A stretch of 64,000 nt of DNA, from positions 1,178,001-1,242,000 of the forward strand of contig NC_089186.1 of assembly GCF_947507565.1 (NCBI RefSeq), written 5' to 3'. The stretch is from Oscarella lobularis (lineage: Eukaryota; Porifera; Homoscleromorpha; Homosclerophorida; Oscarellidae). A model generated the notes under the pieces. It was given only the letters and a program-made list of their open reading frames with translations. It did not search any database and was not told where the DNA came from. The translations under genes were made by a program, and so were the position numbers. Each line of letters opens with the position of its first letter. The first letter of the stretch is position 1. Of the stretch, positions 10,881-22,983 are shown in pieces.

Positions 10881-11289
10881 AGAAACAGATGCGTTTGTGA
10901 GTTAGAAATTAGAGTCATTTCCTTTTTTTCTTGAGCCCACTGATCTAATCAACATCATCGAAAATTTCCACGTCTTTCTTTAGCTCGATTTCGTCACTAC
11001 ATATGTCCCGTCTGAGGTCACTCGTATTTTCGAAGCCTCCTTTAGGTCTGAATTAAAACTAATCGCGAGACTCGGTTTCAGAATCGCGCTATCTTCTGCA
11101 TTCCATGCTTAATCTGTCAGAAAACCATCCATTGAATCGCGAGCTAGGCAAAATTAAGTCTGGGCGAATACGCGCGATGGCCACGTAGATACGATACAAG
11201 ATCAAGTTTATTTCTACTTTTGGCAATGCAAGATTTTCGCCTCAAGTTCAAGATGGCGGTAGATGCCTTGAAGTCTCCCTTTCTCTTAT
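10881..11289. other. Intergenic, no gene seen
   Basis: 3' flank of secreted protein B and left flank of the long repeat. No exon is recognised. Confidence 0.4.
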
Positions 11290-12689
11290 TCACAGTTTCG
11301 TTTCGCGTCGGTTATCGTAGATCGACTTCCGCGGGCTGTTCGTCGAACTGCCCGGACATATCGGGGAGCGAACACGTGATCGAAAAAGAAACGTGGCGTA
11401 GAAGGAGAAAACGATCAATTTCCGCGACAATGACAGCACGGACGCCAACAACGAATACAAAAAGAGGCGTCGGGAAGCGTATGGGCGAGAGAGTGCCTCT
11501 TTTTCCGATGAAAAAGGCGATTCGATCCCTTCATGCACCCGGGCACCGCCGTTCTCTTTCGCCTCGTTTTTTGGCGTAGATCTACACCTAAGAAGCGCGT
11601 TGCGATCGCGAACTTACGCTCAAGTCCCGAGAAACCGTGCAAATATAAGAAAAGGTAGGCTTTTGTGGTCCGCGAATCAATTAGCGTTTTTTTCCCGTAT
11701 TTCGACTCGCACGAACGTACCGTTTGACCACGCGGGGCTGGTATACTAGCATATTAGAATGAATCTGGCGCGTTTAGAGTAATATTCGCGACGTCGAGAT
11801 TTTGAGCATCCCTGAACTATATGGTCATTTGGGTCACCTCTCCGATTCTCGATATTTTGTTATTATATCATGGGTTAAGTTGCCTGGTTTATCCTGTGGT
11901 GCCAATTTGACCTCACGCCTTCAATTTTGGCTAATATTGGACATTTTATTGTAGGCATTGATTTTTTCATATGGATCAGTTTCTTCCTTCACACTGTTTC
12001 TACATCCATCTACGGCAACGAAAACCATAAAGTTTTGTTACTGTCGAATTTTGCTTTGATTTCTATTTTGAAGGCGTGGATCAATCTGACGATATCGATG
12101 GAGAAAGAAGCAGAAGTCGACGAAGCCTTCACCTTTGGGACTTGGGTTAAAGTCTCCCTCCTTGTGGGCTGGAGGTTAATATGCGCCACCCTCCTTGGCG
12201 GTCGGAGGCTAATCCACCGTTCCCTGTGGACTTGGGTTAAAGTCCACTGTTGGGACTGCGACTGTTGGGTTCTGGCCAAGCGGCAGCGCAGGAGGACAAC
12301 GACAACGACAAGAGAAATTTTAATATTTTTATTGTATCCGGGATATTTTGCAATAAAAGTTTGCCATAAATTTGCCTACTTTCATGCTATCAACCGCGTT
12401 GGACTCGCGCAGCGTTCGTGAGCGCGCATTCGTGCAGCCATCAGAGGCCACGCGCGTGGAGCGACGCTAATTACCCGCGCGCTCACGCCCATCTTCATAA
12501 GAAAAATACCATGCACTACGTACTAAAAAAACATGCAAAAAAGTTCTTTCTTCTTATTCTTGAGATATTTTTTTCATTTGCCGCCTAAAAATGTCGTTCC
12601 AGTGGACAGAAAATATTGCATTAACTGAAAACGCTTACCATTCTAAATTAATGTTTCAGATGAAATTGAACTTATTAGAAACATAAAAC

Positions 12690-13088
12690 TAAAAGACAAA
12701 TCAATAAATTAATAAATACAATCGGTGAAAAAGAAAACGAGTAATAAAAATTATAAACCTGCAAATAAAATAAGAAACCTGAAAGAAATAAACCTGCAAA
12801 ATGAAATAAAAACCTGTGAACGAAAAACCTGCAAATAAAATCAAAAAACTGTGAATAAAATCAAAACTTGTAAAATAGAAAACCTGCAAAGAAAATAAAA
12901 AACCTACTAGACTACCCTAGAAAATAAAATCAGTAACCTGATTAAAAAACCTAGATTACCTCATTAATCCATTGACCTAAAATAGGCCTATATTCTAATC
13001 AACATAGATTACCTCATAAATCCATTGACCTAAAATACGCCTAAATTCTAATCAATCTTTATTACCTCATAAATCCATTGAAAAATAG
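12690..13088 (+). repeat. Two-part tandem repeat inside copy 1
   Basis: At about 12690-12960 a unit near AAACCTGCAAATAAAATC (about 20 bp) recurs with drift. At about 12955-13085 a unit of about 61 bp recurs (ATTACCTCAT, AATCCATTGACCTAAAATA, TTCTAATCAA). Both arrays occur in the same order, inverted, at 58838-59260. Confidence 0.75.
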
Positions 13089-14078
13089 TCTAAAGCACGT
13101 GGCGGCTGCTAGCTAAGCACGTAAAGGGAAGGAGCTACAAGCCAACTACACAAACCGCCCTACCCTACTAGCAGCCGCCGACTAAAACCTCAGTGAAAAG
13201 GGAGAGGACACGTGCAAACCAACGTCGTCGCTGCAGTGATGCAAACCGAGCACGTCAGGAAGAGACCGCCATATTACATACGCCTAAGTGATGTCCCGCT
13301 ACACTCACTGCAACGTATACCATTGGGTTTCATGCGCTGCAACCGCCACCTGCCCCCACTCGTGAACCCCAACCCGCCCTCAATTAGACTTTTGGAAACA
13401 AGACCTAGAGGTTAGACTGCTGGAAATTTTTCTATGCTCGCGAGCGTGGGCAGTAGCATCGCAGGCGCTCCGCACCGTGTACGTCACAGGAAGCCCTGCC
13501 CCCTAAGTGCACGCCTATACCACTGGGGGCCCGAAAGGGGTGCGAACCTGTTCGTCGCGTTGGCCTCGTGGCATTTTCCTTCACTCTTTTGTGGCCGAAC
13601 TAAAGAAAAGAAGATGGGAATGAAATAAAACGAAGCGCGGGTGCACGCGATGAAGGATCGCCTAAAGGCGAGTGGATTACGCGAGTCGTCGCGTTCCGCG
13701 TCACGTCGCCGCGCGTCGCGAAGAAGTCGTTGGGGAGTAAAAGCAGTCACCCCGACGCCCGACGACGCTCGCTCGTATAGACGCCAGACGACGCTCGACG
13801 ACGCTCAACGACGCTCGAAACGCGTCGCGCGGGCGAAGTTGGAGGGGAAACGCGCTTACCAATTGGCGTGGACAAATGAGCCGAGCTGCATGCGCTTCAT
13901 GGCAGCGACGGATTCGTTGAGATGAGCGTTCAGCGACAGCGAGGTGGGGTCTCGGAATTCTGTGTGCTCACACTGCTCCGGAGGAAATACTTCTGACTAA
14001 CCCGGACACTAACTCCTTGCGACCAATGAGAAGAGCGCACGTGAGCGAGAAGAGCGCGTATGCTCACGTGAAAACTAG
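13088..14078 (+). repeat. Full 1-kb repeat unit (family reference copy)
   Basis: It runs from TCTAAAGCACGTGGCGGCTGC to the terminal CTAG. It is internally GC-rich, with runs of CGACGCTCGACGACGCTC-like triplets at about 13745-13820. Related copies are the inverted one at 57888-58832 and fragments at 3205, 22441 and 24355. Open frames inside it are not conserved between copies, so it is treated as non-coding. Confidence 0.75.
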
Positions 14079-14577
14079 ATAAAATTTTTTTGCTAAAATT
14101 TTACGTATGTACTGCCTCTCTTTTCTCTGCTTTGCACGCCTCTCGCATCGATCATAGATGCGAAGCTGTGTCGTTAGACATTTCTGCTGTGCGCACGCTA
14201 AGCAATGCATGAATTCGCATGAATTCAGCTACTTTTCCTCCCGGATACATGCAAACATGGATATTTGCTATATAAGACAGACGCAGAAAATTAGTCAGCC
14301 ATAACCAAACGTAGAAGTGAAAACAAATAACGAGAGTGTAATTCACGGGGCAGAGAGCATACACCACTAAGACACAAACATACCATGTAGCAGCTAACTC
14401 GTTGCAGCGCTGAGTTTTCTTCGACCATTGAATTCTTACTTGAAAACTAAACGTAAAGCACGCATAGTTTATTATTTGCCAACTTCTATGAAACACCGTT
14501 ATGGTTTTCCGTTACATACATAACTCTCTTATATAAGGCCTTTTATATTCACTGCACTTTGATCCAGATAACTAAAG
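14079..14577. other. 3' flank of Kelch receptor kinase
   Basis: TTTATT at about 14466 is a possible polyadenylation signal (AATAAA on the minus strand) for the gene ending at 14578. No other feature is seen. Confidence 0.4.
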
Positions 14578-17500
14578 CTACATCTTACCGATTCTGTCTC
14601 GAAAACAAATTGCCTCCAACTTGAGAACAATCTCGTCAAATGAAGGTCGCCGAAAGGGACTAAGTTGCCAGCATGACTTAGTCAGTTTTATCATGTCTTT
14701 GTCGCAATAAGTGGGAAATTCGGGACGAAGTTGTTTTTGAACGACTCGATCCAAAATATCTCTCACAGTGAGGCCCAAGTGCAATTGATCGGAGTAGGGG
14801 TGCTTCGCAGTTTGGATTTCCCATAAGGTGATTCCGTAGCTATACACGTCCACAGACGAGTCGTAAACTCTTCCGCGAATAATTTCGGGTGCTCTGAAAA
14901 AAGATGTGCCTACAGCCCGTGTTCCTCTCGCATTTCTACCGCCTTCGATCGTTGGCACGAGTTTCGTGCATCCCAAATCGGCCACTTTGACGATTCCGCG
15001 ATCGCTGATGAGCAAATTGTCGCATTTGAGATCGCGATGCATTCGACCAATTAGGTGCAGATGGCGCATACCTTTTGCAGCATCAAGAGAGTACTTGACC
15101 TGGAGGCTTCGTTCCATTGGCTTATGGCCATAGTTGGTGTCCAGCTCATGACGCACCGATCCCCGTTCCATGTACTCGAGCACGATAAATGGCTTGCCTT
15201 CGACGTTCATTCCAGTCCCGATAAACTGAACGATGTTGGCGTGAAATATCGATCTTAGTAGCTCACTTTCGTCGTTGAAGTCCTGCAGTTGTTCGTCCGT
15301 GCAATCGTCGGCTTTGATTTTGAGCAATTTGACGGCGACGATTTGATCGCGATAGGCGGCGCTCCACACTTTGCCGAATGACCCATATCCAATAACGTTC
15401 AAGAAGACAATCTCGACGTTGTCGACTGACCAGATGTTCGACAGTGTCGTCAGGGTTTGCTCGGCTCGATCTAATACTAATCTTGTCTCTTGCAATTGTT
15501 CTTCTTTGCTGGATGCCACCTTCTGATGCTTTCGTATACTTTTGGCACAGTAGGCGACCGCAATAATTACAAGTATCATTGCGACTATTCCTGATCCGAT
15601 TAGAAACTGCGTGGGATATTGACAATTTGTTCCTGTAAATCCAGGGTTGCACGAACAAACTGTTGTGTAGTCAGAGCGAAGTACGCAGTCACCGTGGTAA
15701 CAAGAATTTGAAGCACACGAACACTTTTCTATCGACGTCGACCCATTTTCAGCTGTTACCAATTTGTTGGGACATTCCTCACATTGCAGTGCCCCCTGGT
15801 TTGTCGCTGTATGTTCCTTTTCGGCATGGAAGGCAAGGATAGCGACCGAATTCTCTGCTGTAGGAACCAGGCGTGCAACCTTTCTGCAACGAGTAAAGAG
15901 ACCAGCTTGAAGTTCCGTCGGAGTTCTTGTAGACAAAACTAGTCACTAGTTTGTTTTTGTAAGCCGTCAGATAGTTTATATTATTCCCTTCAGGCCAGTC
16001 CTTATTTGGGAAATCTTGATCGGCGTCGAATGGTTGACGAAGATCAACAATCTTTAGGTTTCTTGAGTTTTTTATAATAAAGAACACGTATCGTCCGATT
16101 GCAGTGCTTTTTCCAATGCATCCTTCTCCGCTTGAAGCTAGTTGGTGCACGACGTTCCACGGCGCAGAATAGTTGCTTACATTGACCCCAAACACATTCA
16201 TGTTACACGAACGGTCGGTTTGCAAAGTCCCGCCGTATACGTAAAAGAAATCATCCACGACTGCCGCGTAACTTTTTAATAAGTGAGGACCCGTTTGCAA
16301 GTGGCCCAAAATGATTTGGTTACCGTGCAGACGAGATTGACACCACTTTGCAGTCATCGCGGAAAAATTAACAGTTAATATCCACAGCTCTGCGGAATTA
16401 AAGTCATTGCCATATAAAATTAAAGATTCGTTCCGCATTGCCGTCAAGGTCGAGTACTCTCCGAAAGGTGATCTCATTCCGTCCAGATGCGTCTTGTTCC
16501 ACATTCTAAGGCTTGCCGTGTAGATCCAGACCTCATATAATATTGATATTATGCCTCTAGCAAAAGCGACAATCGTGTCGTTACCCAAGGCTGAAACGGC
16601 CGCCGTAGAAAGATCTGGAAGCCTGTCGTGGTCGTAGAGAGTCCACATGTTGGCCTTCAAGTCGAGTCGCCAATAGTTATAGTCAGATGAACCACTGTAA
16701 TCGAAAAGAAAGTCGCCCAAGAAAATTGGCTTCAAAGAAAGGGGAACAGGAGAGAGAAGAGGAGAAACCCTTCCATTAAATAGAACGGTAGATGTAGCGT
16801 CTGTGACCGCTTTCACGTTCTTCACTTAATTCATTCATTTTCCACGTCGACAGGTATTCACAGTCGCTGCTGGATCCTATCAAATACACGCTTCTGTCAG
16901 CGACAGCCACGCTACCGAGAAAGTCATTTGGGGCCCAAGTTTGCCATATGAGTGCACTACCCGAATAATCGATTCTTGAAGTATTGTATTTCTTTCTGGC
17001 AAAGTCGTAGAAAATAGCGGTTGTCCTATCCACAAACATCATCAGTCCCAAGTCTTTTAGAAAAACTCCACTGTAATGATTGCTAAAATTGGAGAAATTT
17101 ACTACGTCATGTAAAGTCCACTTCTCCGTCTTTGAATGGTATCGCCAAACATTGTGCGACGGCCCAGAGTTCGTATCACCGCGGAAAATGTACATATCTG
17201 AATCCGTTGACAATGACAAATGTTTGTAAAGCCTTGGTGGCCATATTGACCAAGAGTGTCGTTTAATATTTATCCATTTGTACCGCATCGCGTCGTCATC
17301 TAAGCAGCGCAACTCCCACAGATCGTCGAGATAATAAAAACCGCGCGTATGATAACCGTATCCGCCGTATAGAAAAACCGAATTCTTGCAACGGCACGGA
17401 CTTTTATCGCTAAGTGCAGCTGAAACCGAATATTTCGTGCGAGTAGAAGGAAAAGGCAATGGTATTCGAAGAGGTACCCACGCTTCTCTAGTTCCGTCAA

Positions 17501-18023
17501 ACAAGTAAAACAGCCAGGTAGCGTTTAGAAACACCAAATCCTGTCTCAACCAAACAATTTGTGCGGAACAAAGAGTTACAAAAGAGTCGACTCCGGCAGA
17601 AGAAGAAGAAAAGCGCCTAGAGTCGTAAGGTTTCGGAGTTGGGACAGGAGTCCAAGAATTTTTCGTGGGACAATAAATCCACGAATCGGTCATCGCGTCG
17701 TGGCCCGCATTGTTATCTCCGATGTTGTGCAAATTTTCACCACCGTGGATAAGAATGCGAGTCAAGCCGGAGTCCAATATTGGTGCGTTATTACTTCGTC
17801 GATACGTTGCCGTGAGAAATGACGTTCTACCCACGGGTCTGTTAGGACGCCATTCTGAGGACATTCTACACCAATTACCAATTGGATCTTTGCAATCGCC
17901 TCCTGTTATCGTCGCCAAAGCGTCGGCGTTGAAATAGCGACAGTTCGACTCGTGTAAGAAACACGCCGCAGAGAAGTATAGTAAGACCTTTAGCTGCCTC
18001 ATATGCACAGTTACTATCCGCAA
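14578..18023 (-). CDS. Kelch-GCC2/3-EGF-TM receptor TKL kinase
   Basis: About 1,122 residues are encoded. A signal peptide (LKVLLYFSAACFLHESNC) is followed by a long Kelch-type beta-propeller region (about 17880-15960) with repeats such as ILIHGGEN...DSWIY, SVFLYGGYGYH...DDLWEL, MYIFRGD...NVWRY and FFYVYGG. Then come a GCC2/GCC3 cysteine-rich segment (GCTPGSYS, CLPCRKGTYS), an EGF-like module, one membrane pass (about 15635-15540) and a kinase (YGSFGKVW, VAVKLLK, HRDLKCDN, ADLG for DFG, RAPEI). A short intron at about 16770-16845 (phase 2) best joins the first two frames. At 15792-15796 a run of five C (G on the coding strand) breaks the frame; a run of four would restore homology with the paralogue at 1260. 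That is either a real lesion or a homopolymer error. The ectodomain resembles attractin-type layouts, but joined to a kinase. Likely a cell-surface receptor. Confidence 0.82.
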
Positions 18024-18560
18024 ATTGAAACTGGCCTGCTTGGGCGTCTATCCAGTAGTTCAATCGTCGGTTTCGAGAGCAACGGTTATCGCCCTTCAGT
18101 TACTATAGCGCGCGCTATAGGGTATCCTGACTGGACCAGCAGAACTTTCTCCTACCAGCCATTTAACTCAGGGCCATGCCAGCTACTTAGCTCAGTGCCC
18201 TGCCAGCTACCGGATATACTTTCTGCGCAAATACCTTACTTTCTTTGGCGACTATGTCCAATTATTGAATGATGCTCACATAACAAAGTTGCATCGAAAT
18301 GCGCGAATCCCAATAACGCAAAACAGAATGGTAATCCAGCAGCTATATGCCGCAACTCTGACTCGATAACAAACTAAATTTAGCAAGGAGAAACGAAGGA
18401 AGCGATATATATCATGAGCCAATTTAAAGCTGATGCTTGATGACGCAAAGACGAGAGAGCAGCAGACCAAGAGCAGGAGTGCACGACGACGCTACAGGGC
18501 GGCTGGAAGATTGTCTTCGACAACGCATGTAAATAAATTCTATTCTACCATGAAGTGCCT
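18024..18560. promoter_or_regulatory. Kelch kinase upstream region with 18-bp palindrome
   Basis: 18103-18120 is a perfect palindrome (CTATAGCGCGCGCTATAG), 80 bp upstream of the receptor ATG. A small direct repeat lies at about 18165-18212 (CTCAGKGCC, GCCAGCTAC). No TATA box is clear. Confidence 0.35.
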
Positions 18561-18561
18561 C

Positions 18562-21432
18562 TTCAGATTCTTGAATGCTCTCAACTTCTTTTTTCTCTTC
18601 CGGCTGAATCGCGAATCGTTGCATTCAAACGCTCAAGTAGCCTTATTACTTCCTTGGATTACAAGAAGATGCAATCAGGATACCCAAGGCAAACAATAAA
18701 AAACGACTTACTTGAACAGAGCTGTCATCTCGTTTGTTCAGCTGGGCTTTCAGGTGATCGATTTCCTGTTCAATCTCCTCTCTTTCCTATAGCGAGACAT
18801 TTATTTCAAAATAGAATGGGTTCGTTTCATGATAGCATTCCTGAGGAGACGCCCAGTTCAATGAATGATCCGAAACTTGAAGAAAACTAATCTATAATTA
18901 AAATATCATTCCAATTGATTCGCATTCATGAACTCAATCGACCTCTTTAAGATATCGAACAGCTGCTTCGCTTCCACTCGTCGCCGCTTTTTGCAAAAAT
19001 CGACGAGTTTCCTGAATTACATCTACAAAGTAAACTCACACAAATTTGATTTCACATTGATTTACAGGCAGAAGTTGCATAGCATTGATTCCCGCTTTTA
19101 CGAAACGATGAAATAGATCGAGTCGTCCAGCCATGATAGCGACATCCAGAACGCATTCTCCCGTCTTCGTTTCTGCATACATGTTGCAGCCTTCTTTTAG
19201 TAGAAAATCGATGACTCTGTCACTGCCAAATTCAATGGCAGTCACAAGAGGAGTGCAGCCCCACTACAAACAAATCAATTAATTAAAATTATAAGAAGAA
19301 AGACGCCATACCTTATCTTGGGTTTCAATATCGGCGCCGTTGGAAATTAATAAGCCGACTGTATCGTCAGAATTACTCAGCACTGCCAAGTGAAGAACTG
19401 AATTTAGATCCTAATTAAAAATCAATTAGACAACCCATATGAAATTCACATGAAAAACTTGACGGACCTGGTTACTGAACCTTGAAAGAAACGATTCTAC
19501 CGCATAGCGAGATTTTTCGATACAAGCCAACGCCAATGCGCCGTGACCTTCCTAATACAAGTGTTACATAAACAAACGTAATGTCACTTAATTACATGAT
19601 CAACGGCGTGACGATTGCAACCCTTGCTCAGAAAGAGATTCGCCACATCCTCGCAGCCGTGACGAACAGCGTCAAGATAGGGCGTTCTTCCCCACTACAC
19701 ACAAACCTCCAACTGCAACACTGCTAACATTTACATACCACCAACCTTGTCTTGAGCTTCAACATTGGCGCCTCTATCAACTAAAATTTCAGCAACTTCC
19801 TTATTAGTATATTTCGCCGCCCAATGAAGTGGCGTGCGCCCAAACTAAATCACAGATATTGATACTGTGGAACACGAGAAACGTCTGCTTAATACGTAGT
19901 CCGTTTCAAAGAGCGAAAATCCCATTTCGAGAAGTTTCCTTGTCATTTTAACTTCGCCGTTAGCACAAGCTGCTCCCAACACGCCTCGACCCACCTGCAA
20001 AAATCCTAGTAAAGAACGAAAGATTCACGTAAGAAATAACTACCTTATTCTTTGCTTGAACGTTACATCCTTTTGATATTAACATATCCATAAAAGCAAC
20101 CTTATTCGTTGTCGCACAAACTAGAAACGGCGTGTTTCCTCTCTACAAAGTCAAAAGTACGTGATTATGAAAAAACACCGACAAGACGGATGAATTAAAA
20201 CGCGGCGGAAGCCACCTCGTCTTCAACTTCAAGTTTGGCGCCATTTCTAATTAGAAATTCTGCTAGCTTGAGTGTATGGAAATAGGTCCGAGCCGAAAAG
20301 TGCAAAGACGTTTTGCCGAACTTAACGATAAATCAAAAATAACAAATACTTATTCGAAATCTACACAAACCCCTTGAGCTTCGTTGACATCAAATCCAAG
20401 CTGAACTAATTTCTCAGCAATTTCAACGTGTCCCTTCCAACTTGCCATTCCCAAGGCTCCAGTACCTCCCTACACACACATACACAAATGTTGACTATGA
20501 TACACAAATCAAATCACTGACTTTGCTTTTGGCATATATATTGCATCCTTTGGATATCAATAGATCAATCACGCCCTCAGAATTACAACTGCATACTATA
20601 AGAAAAGGCGTGGATCCATCCTAGATAACGAAAACACATAGGTGCACGATCCATCTAATTCAAATTAGATTCAATAACTGCATCTTCAGCTTCAATACCG
20701 GCTCCATTCTCTAGTAGATATTCCGCAATTGCAACAAAACCACCACTACATGCGCTATGCAACGACGTATAACCATTCTAAATCACACAAAAAATATTAG
20801 TAGTAGAAACAAAGATGAGAATTGTACTTGATGGGTTTCGTTGACAGACAATCCCAATTCAATTAGTTTCTTTATCAATGGAAAACGATGCACAGACATT
20901 GCCAATACCAGAGCCCCATTACAATCCTGCCAACAGTAGGCGAGTCACACCAACAACTGTGCAAATTCAAAAAAAATCTCACGTAGTTCTTTGCTTCAAT
21001 GTTGCAACCTCTCTCAACAAATAAATCAATTCCTTCTACATATCCCAATACAACAGCTTCAAGAAAACACGTCTCTCCAGTCTATAACAAAAATAAGCAA
21101 CTTGACGAGAATTTTGTTTATATACCTCTGTGATTGGACTGTCAACGTCCCATCCCGACGAAAGTAAATACTCTACAACATCTAAATGCTTTCCCCAAAT
21201 AGCCATAGAAATTGCCGGTAAGCTATAATACTAAAACAAACAAAACACAAAATGAATTGTCGATTAACTGAAAAGGAGAGTGATGGTAATGCAAAAAAAA
21301 GAGGACATACGTACAGTACCTCGGGGTTGTCCACAACGTCCTCCTCCAAAATATACTTCCACTGCATTGGCTCTTTGGACACATAATCTCGAACCTTGGC
21401 CATGTTCCCGCGTAAGACAGCATCAAGAAAGA
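18562..21432 (-). CDS. Ankyrin-repeat array protein with coiled coil, no kinase
   Basis: Ankyrin exons, almost all 99 nt with phase-0 ends, run 21230-21126, 21081-20983, 20926-20828, 20777-20679, 20620-20522, 20469-20371, 20320-20216 (105 nt), 20142-20044, 19994-19896, 19844-19746, 19694-19596, 19551-19468 (84 nt), 19410-19312 and a double-length exon from about 19262. A first exon at 21432-21320 encodes VLRGNMAKVRDYVSKEPMQW. Repeats rotate among three kinds (GALALAC, TSLHxAA, TPFLxA). Short exons near 18945-19019 and 18800-18590 encode a coiled coil (EEIEQEIDHLKAQL, EEKKEVESIQESEEALH). It matches the plus-strand gene at 34375-41680 exon for exon, but the kinase that should follow is absent; the Kelch kinase promoter lies there instead. 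The start codon exon is not identified. Probably a 3'-truncated paralogue or a scaffold-only form. Confidence 0.8.
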
Positions 21433-22440
21433 CTAAGAACAGTCTGGCGATAGATTAGACACAAGAAAATGATATGAAGATTCCAACGCTTCAATCTCGG
21501 ACAGTCCCTCATAAAGATACGGCCCCACAAAACCCATTCTTCTTTCAGCCTAAAGGGAGGAATTCGGCAACGTCGCGCATGCGCTGTTTAGCTTTCCCAA
21601 GAAGGTCTGGTGGCTACGATCTATGTGATGACGGAACAGTCCAGCTTCACGACCTTCAGGCGCGTTATTCCTACTCGATAAACGATCTTCAAACGCAAAC
21701 GCTGTGCTCTACTGCAGCCCATGCAACGGGAAAACTGGTCCGGATCGTGTCTACGCACTCGCAGCCGCTGGTATTCCTTCCGTGGGCATAAAACGTACAA
21801 AGGAAGACGATAAAGAACGTACGGACTTCTATACGTAAAGTTCAGCGTCGAACGGAGTTGCAATAGCGGGAGAAAAAAAAACAACGATCGGGTCTCTACA
21901 TCGACAGCATCAAAAGAGTAATCCCGCATCTTTTATATGGGAGTTTTACAGGAACAACGTCTCCTTTAGATCGAAATGATGGCTAATCACGCGGGAATGA
22001 TTTGCAGTGGGTTGGCCGCGGATTATTGGGTAATTAAAATATAATTGTTGGTATGCTTTTTGATTTTGATTTTATAAGGCTTCTCGTCAAAAAGGCGCGT
22101 AAATTAGCTCAAGAGTATCGCCTGATATATCAAGGGGCAATCCCCACGACGAGATCCAACGTCATACAAGAATTCACCCAATCAGGGTACTCAGAAAAAA
22201 AGACACTGCGAACATGAGTAAAAAACAGTGTGAGAATTATTAATTAATAAAATAAAATAATTTGTATATTGGTGTCGGACCTTTTGGAGTTTCCGTTCTC
22301 ATTGCTAGGATGGGACGACGGGAAACCCCACCTGTTTCAGTGTGATCCTTCAGTATCGTCATTAGGCTCGAAAGATCAAAAAAAGTCCCAGTCATAATAC
22401 GTAGCTTAGGCTTATCACATCAAGTAGCTCGTTTTCCAAA
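21433..22440. other. Upstream region of ankyrin array gene
   Basis: Contains whatever 5' exon the ankyrin gene has. AACAGCGCATGCGCGAC (about 21590, minus) resembles AACAGCGAATGTGCGAC upstream of the plus-strand paralogue. The open frames on either strand show no family features. Confidence 0.35.
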
Positions 22441-22710
22441 CCGTGCTAACTGGCAGCCGCAATAGAACGAAGCGTGGGTGGACGCGATGAAGGATCGCCG
22501 AAAGGCGAGTGAAGTACGCGCGTCGTCGCGTTCCGCGTCACGTCGCCGCGCGTCGCGAAGAAGTCGTTGGGGAGTAAAAGCAGTCACCCCGACGCTCGAC
22601 GAAGCTCGACGACGCTCGATTGAGGTGAGCGTTCAGCGAGCTGGGGCTTCGGAATTCTGTGTCACACTGCTCCGGAGGAAACACTTCGGACTATAACCCG
22701 GACACTAAAA
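22441..22710 (+). repeat. Internally deleted copy of the 1-kb repeat
   Basis: CTGGCAGCCGC is joined directly to AATAGAACGAAGCG, which lies about 450 bp further on in the full unit. The sequence then follows the unit to CCCGGACACTAAA and stops short of the terminal hairpin. Confidence 0.7.
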
Positions 22711-22983
22711 CCATATTGTTTTTTTCGTCGTTATTAAATTAGGTAGCTGGCCCGTATAATTCGGTAAAGGAATTGCATGGGCCACATCGACGCGCGCACT
22801 TCAACGCTTTCTCGACACACTAATAGTTTTTCAATGTAATTTTTATGTAATTTTTAGTTTATATACGTCTCTCAGCTTTGCTTACAGTGTAAAGGTGTGT
22901 GTCTAAGCGGCATACAAGAAAAAAGCTTATTTTTTAAAAGCGTCATAGAACGCGTCATAACAATATTTTCAAATCCACCTCGT
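22711..22983. other. Short spacer, no gene seen
   Basis: AT-rich spacer between the repeat and the stop codon of the Death-domain fragment. Confidence 0.35.

Larger units (their letters stand above)
11290..14078 (+). mobile_element. Long interspersed repeat, copy 1 (Helitron-like end)
   Basis: The whole stretch aligns, block by block, with the reverse complement of 57888-60870. In order it holds: a part with two decayed head-to-head open frames (about 11340-12300); a segment ending in an AATAAA-type signal (about 12310-12660); a minisatellite of about 20 bp; 61-bp tandem units; and the 1-kb unit from 13088. Both copies end at the same CTAG and then diverge at once. The CTAG follows CACGTGAGC/GCTCACGTG, a 9-bp stem with a 14-15-nt loop. 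A terminal CTRR after a hairpin is the mark of a Helitron 3' end, though the loop is long and no Rep/helicase gene is present. The left limit is approximate. Confidence 0.65.

Noticed and set aside
12701-12889. Phe-rich small frame
   Set aside because: It is the AT-rich minisatellite read on the minus strand.
13212-13925. Several frames of 60-94 codons, similar ones at 22478 and 57971
   Set aside because: They lie in the 1-kb repeat and are not conserved as proteins between copies.
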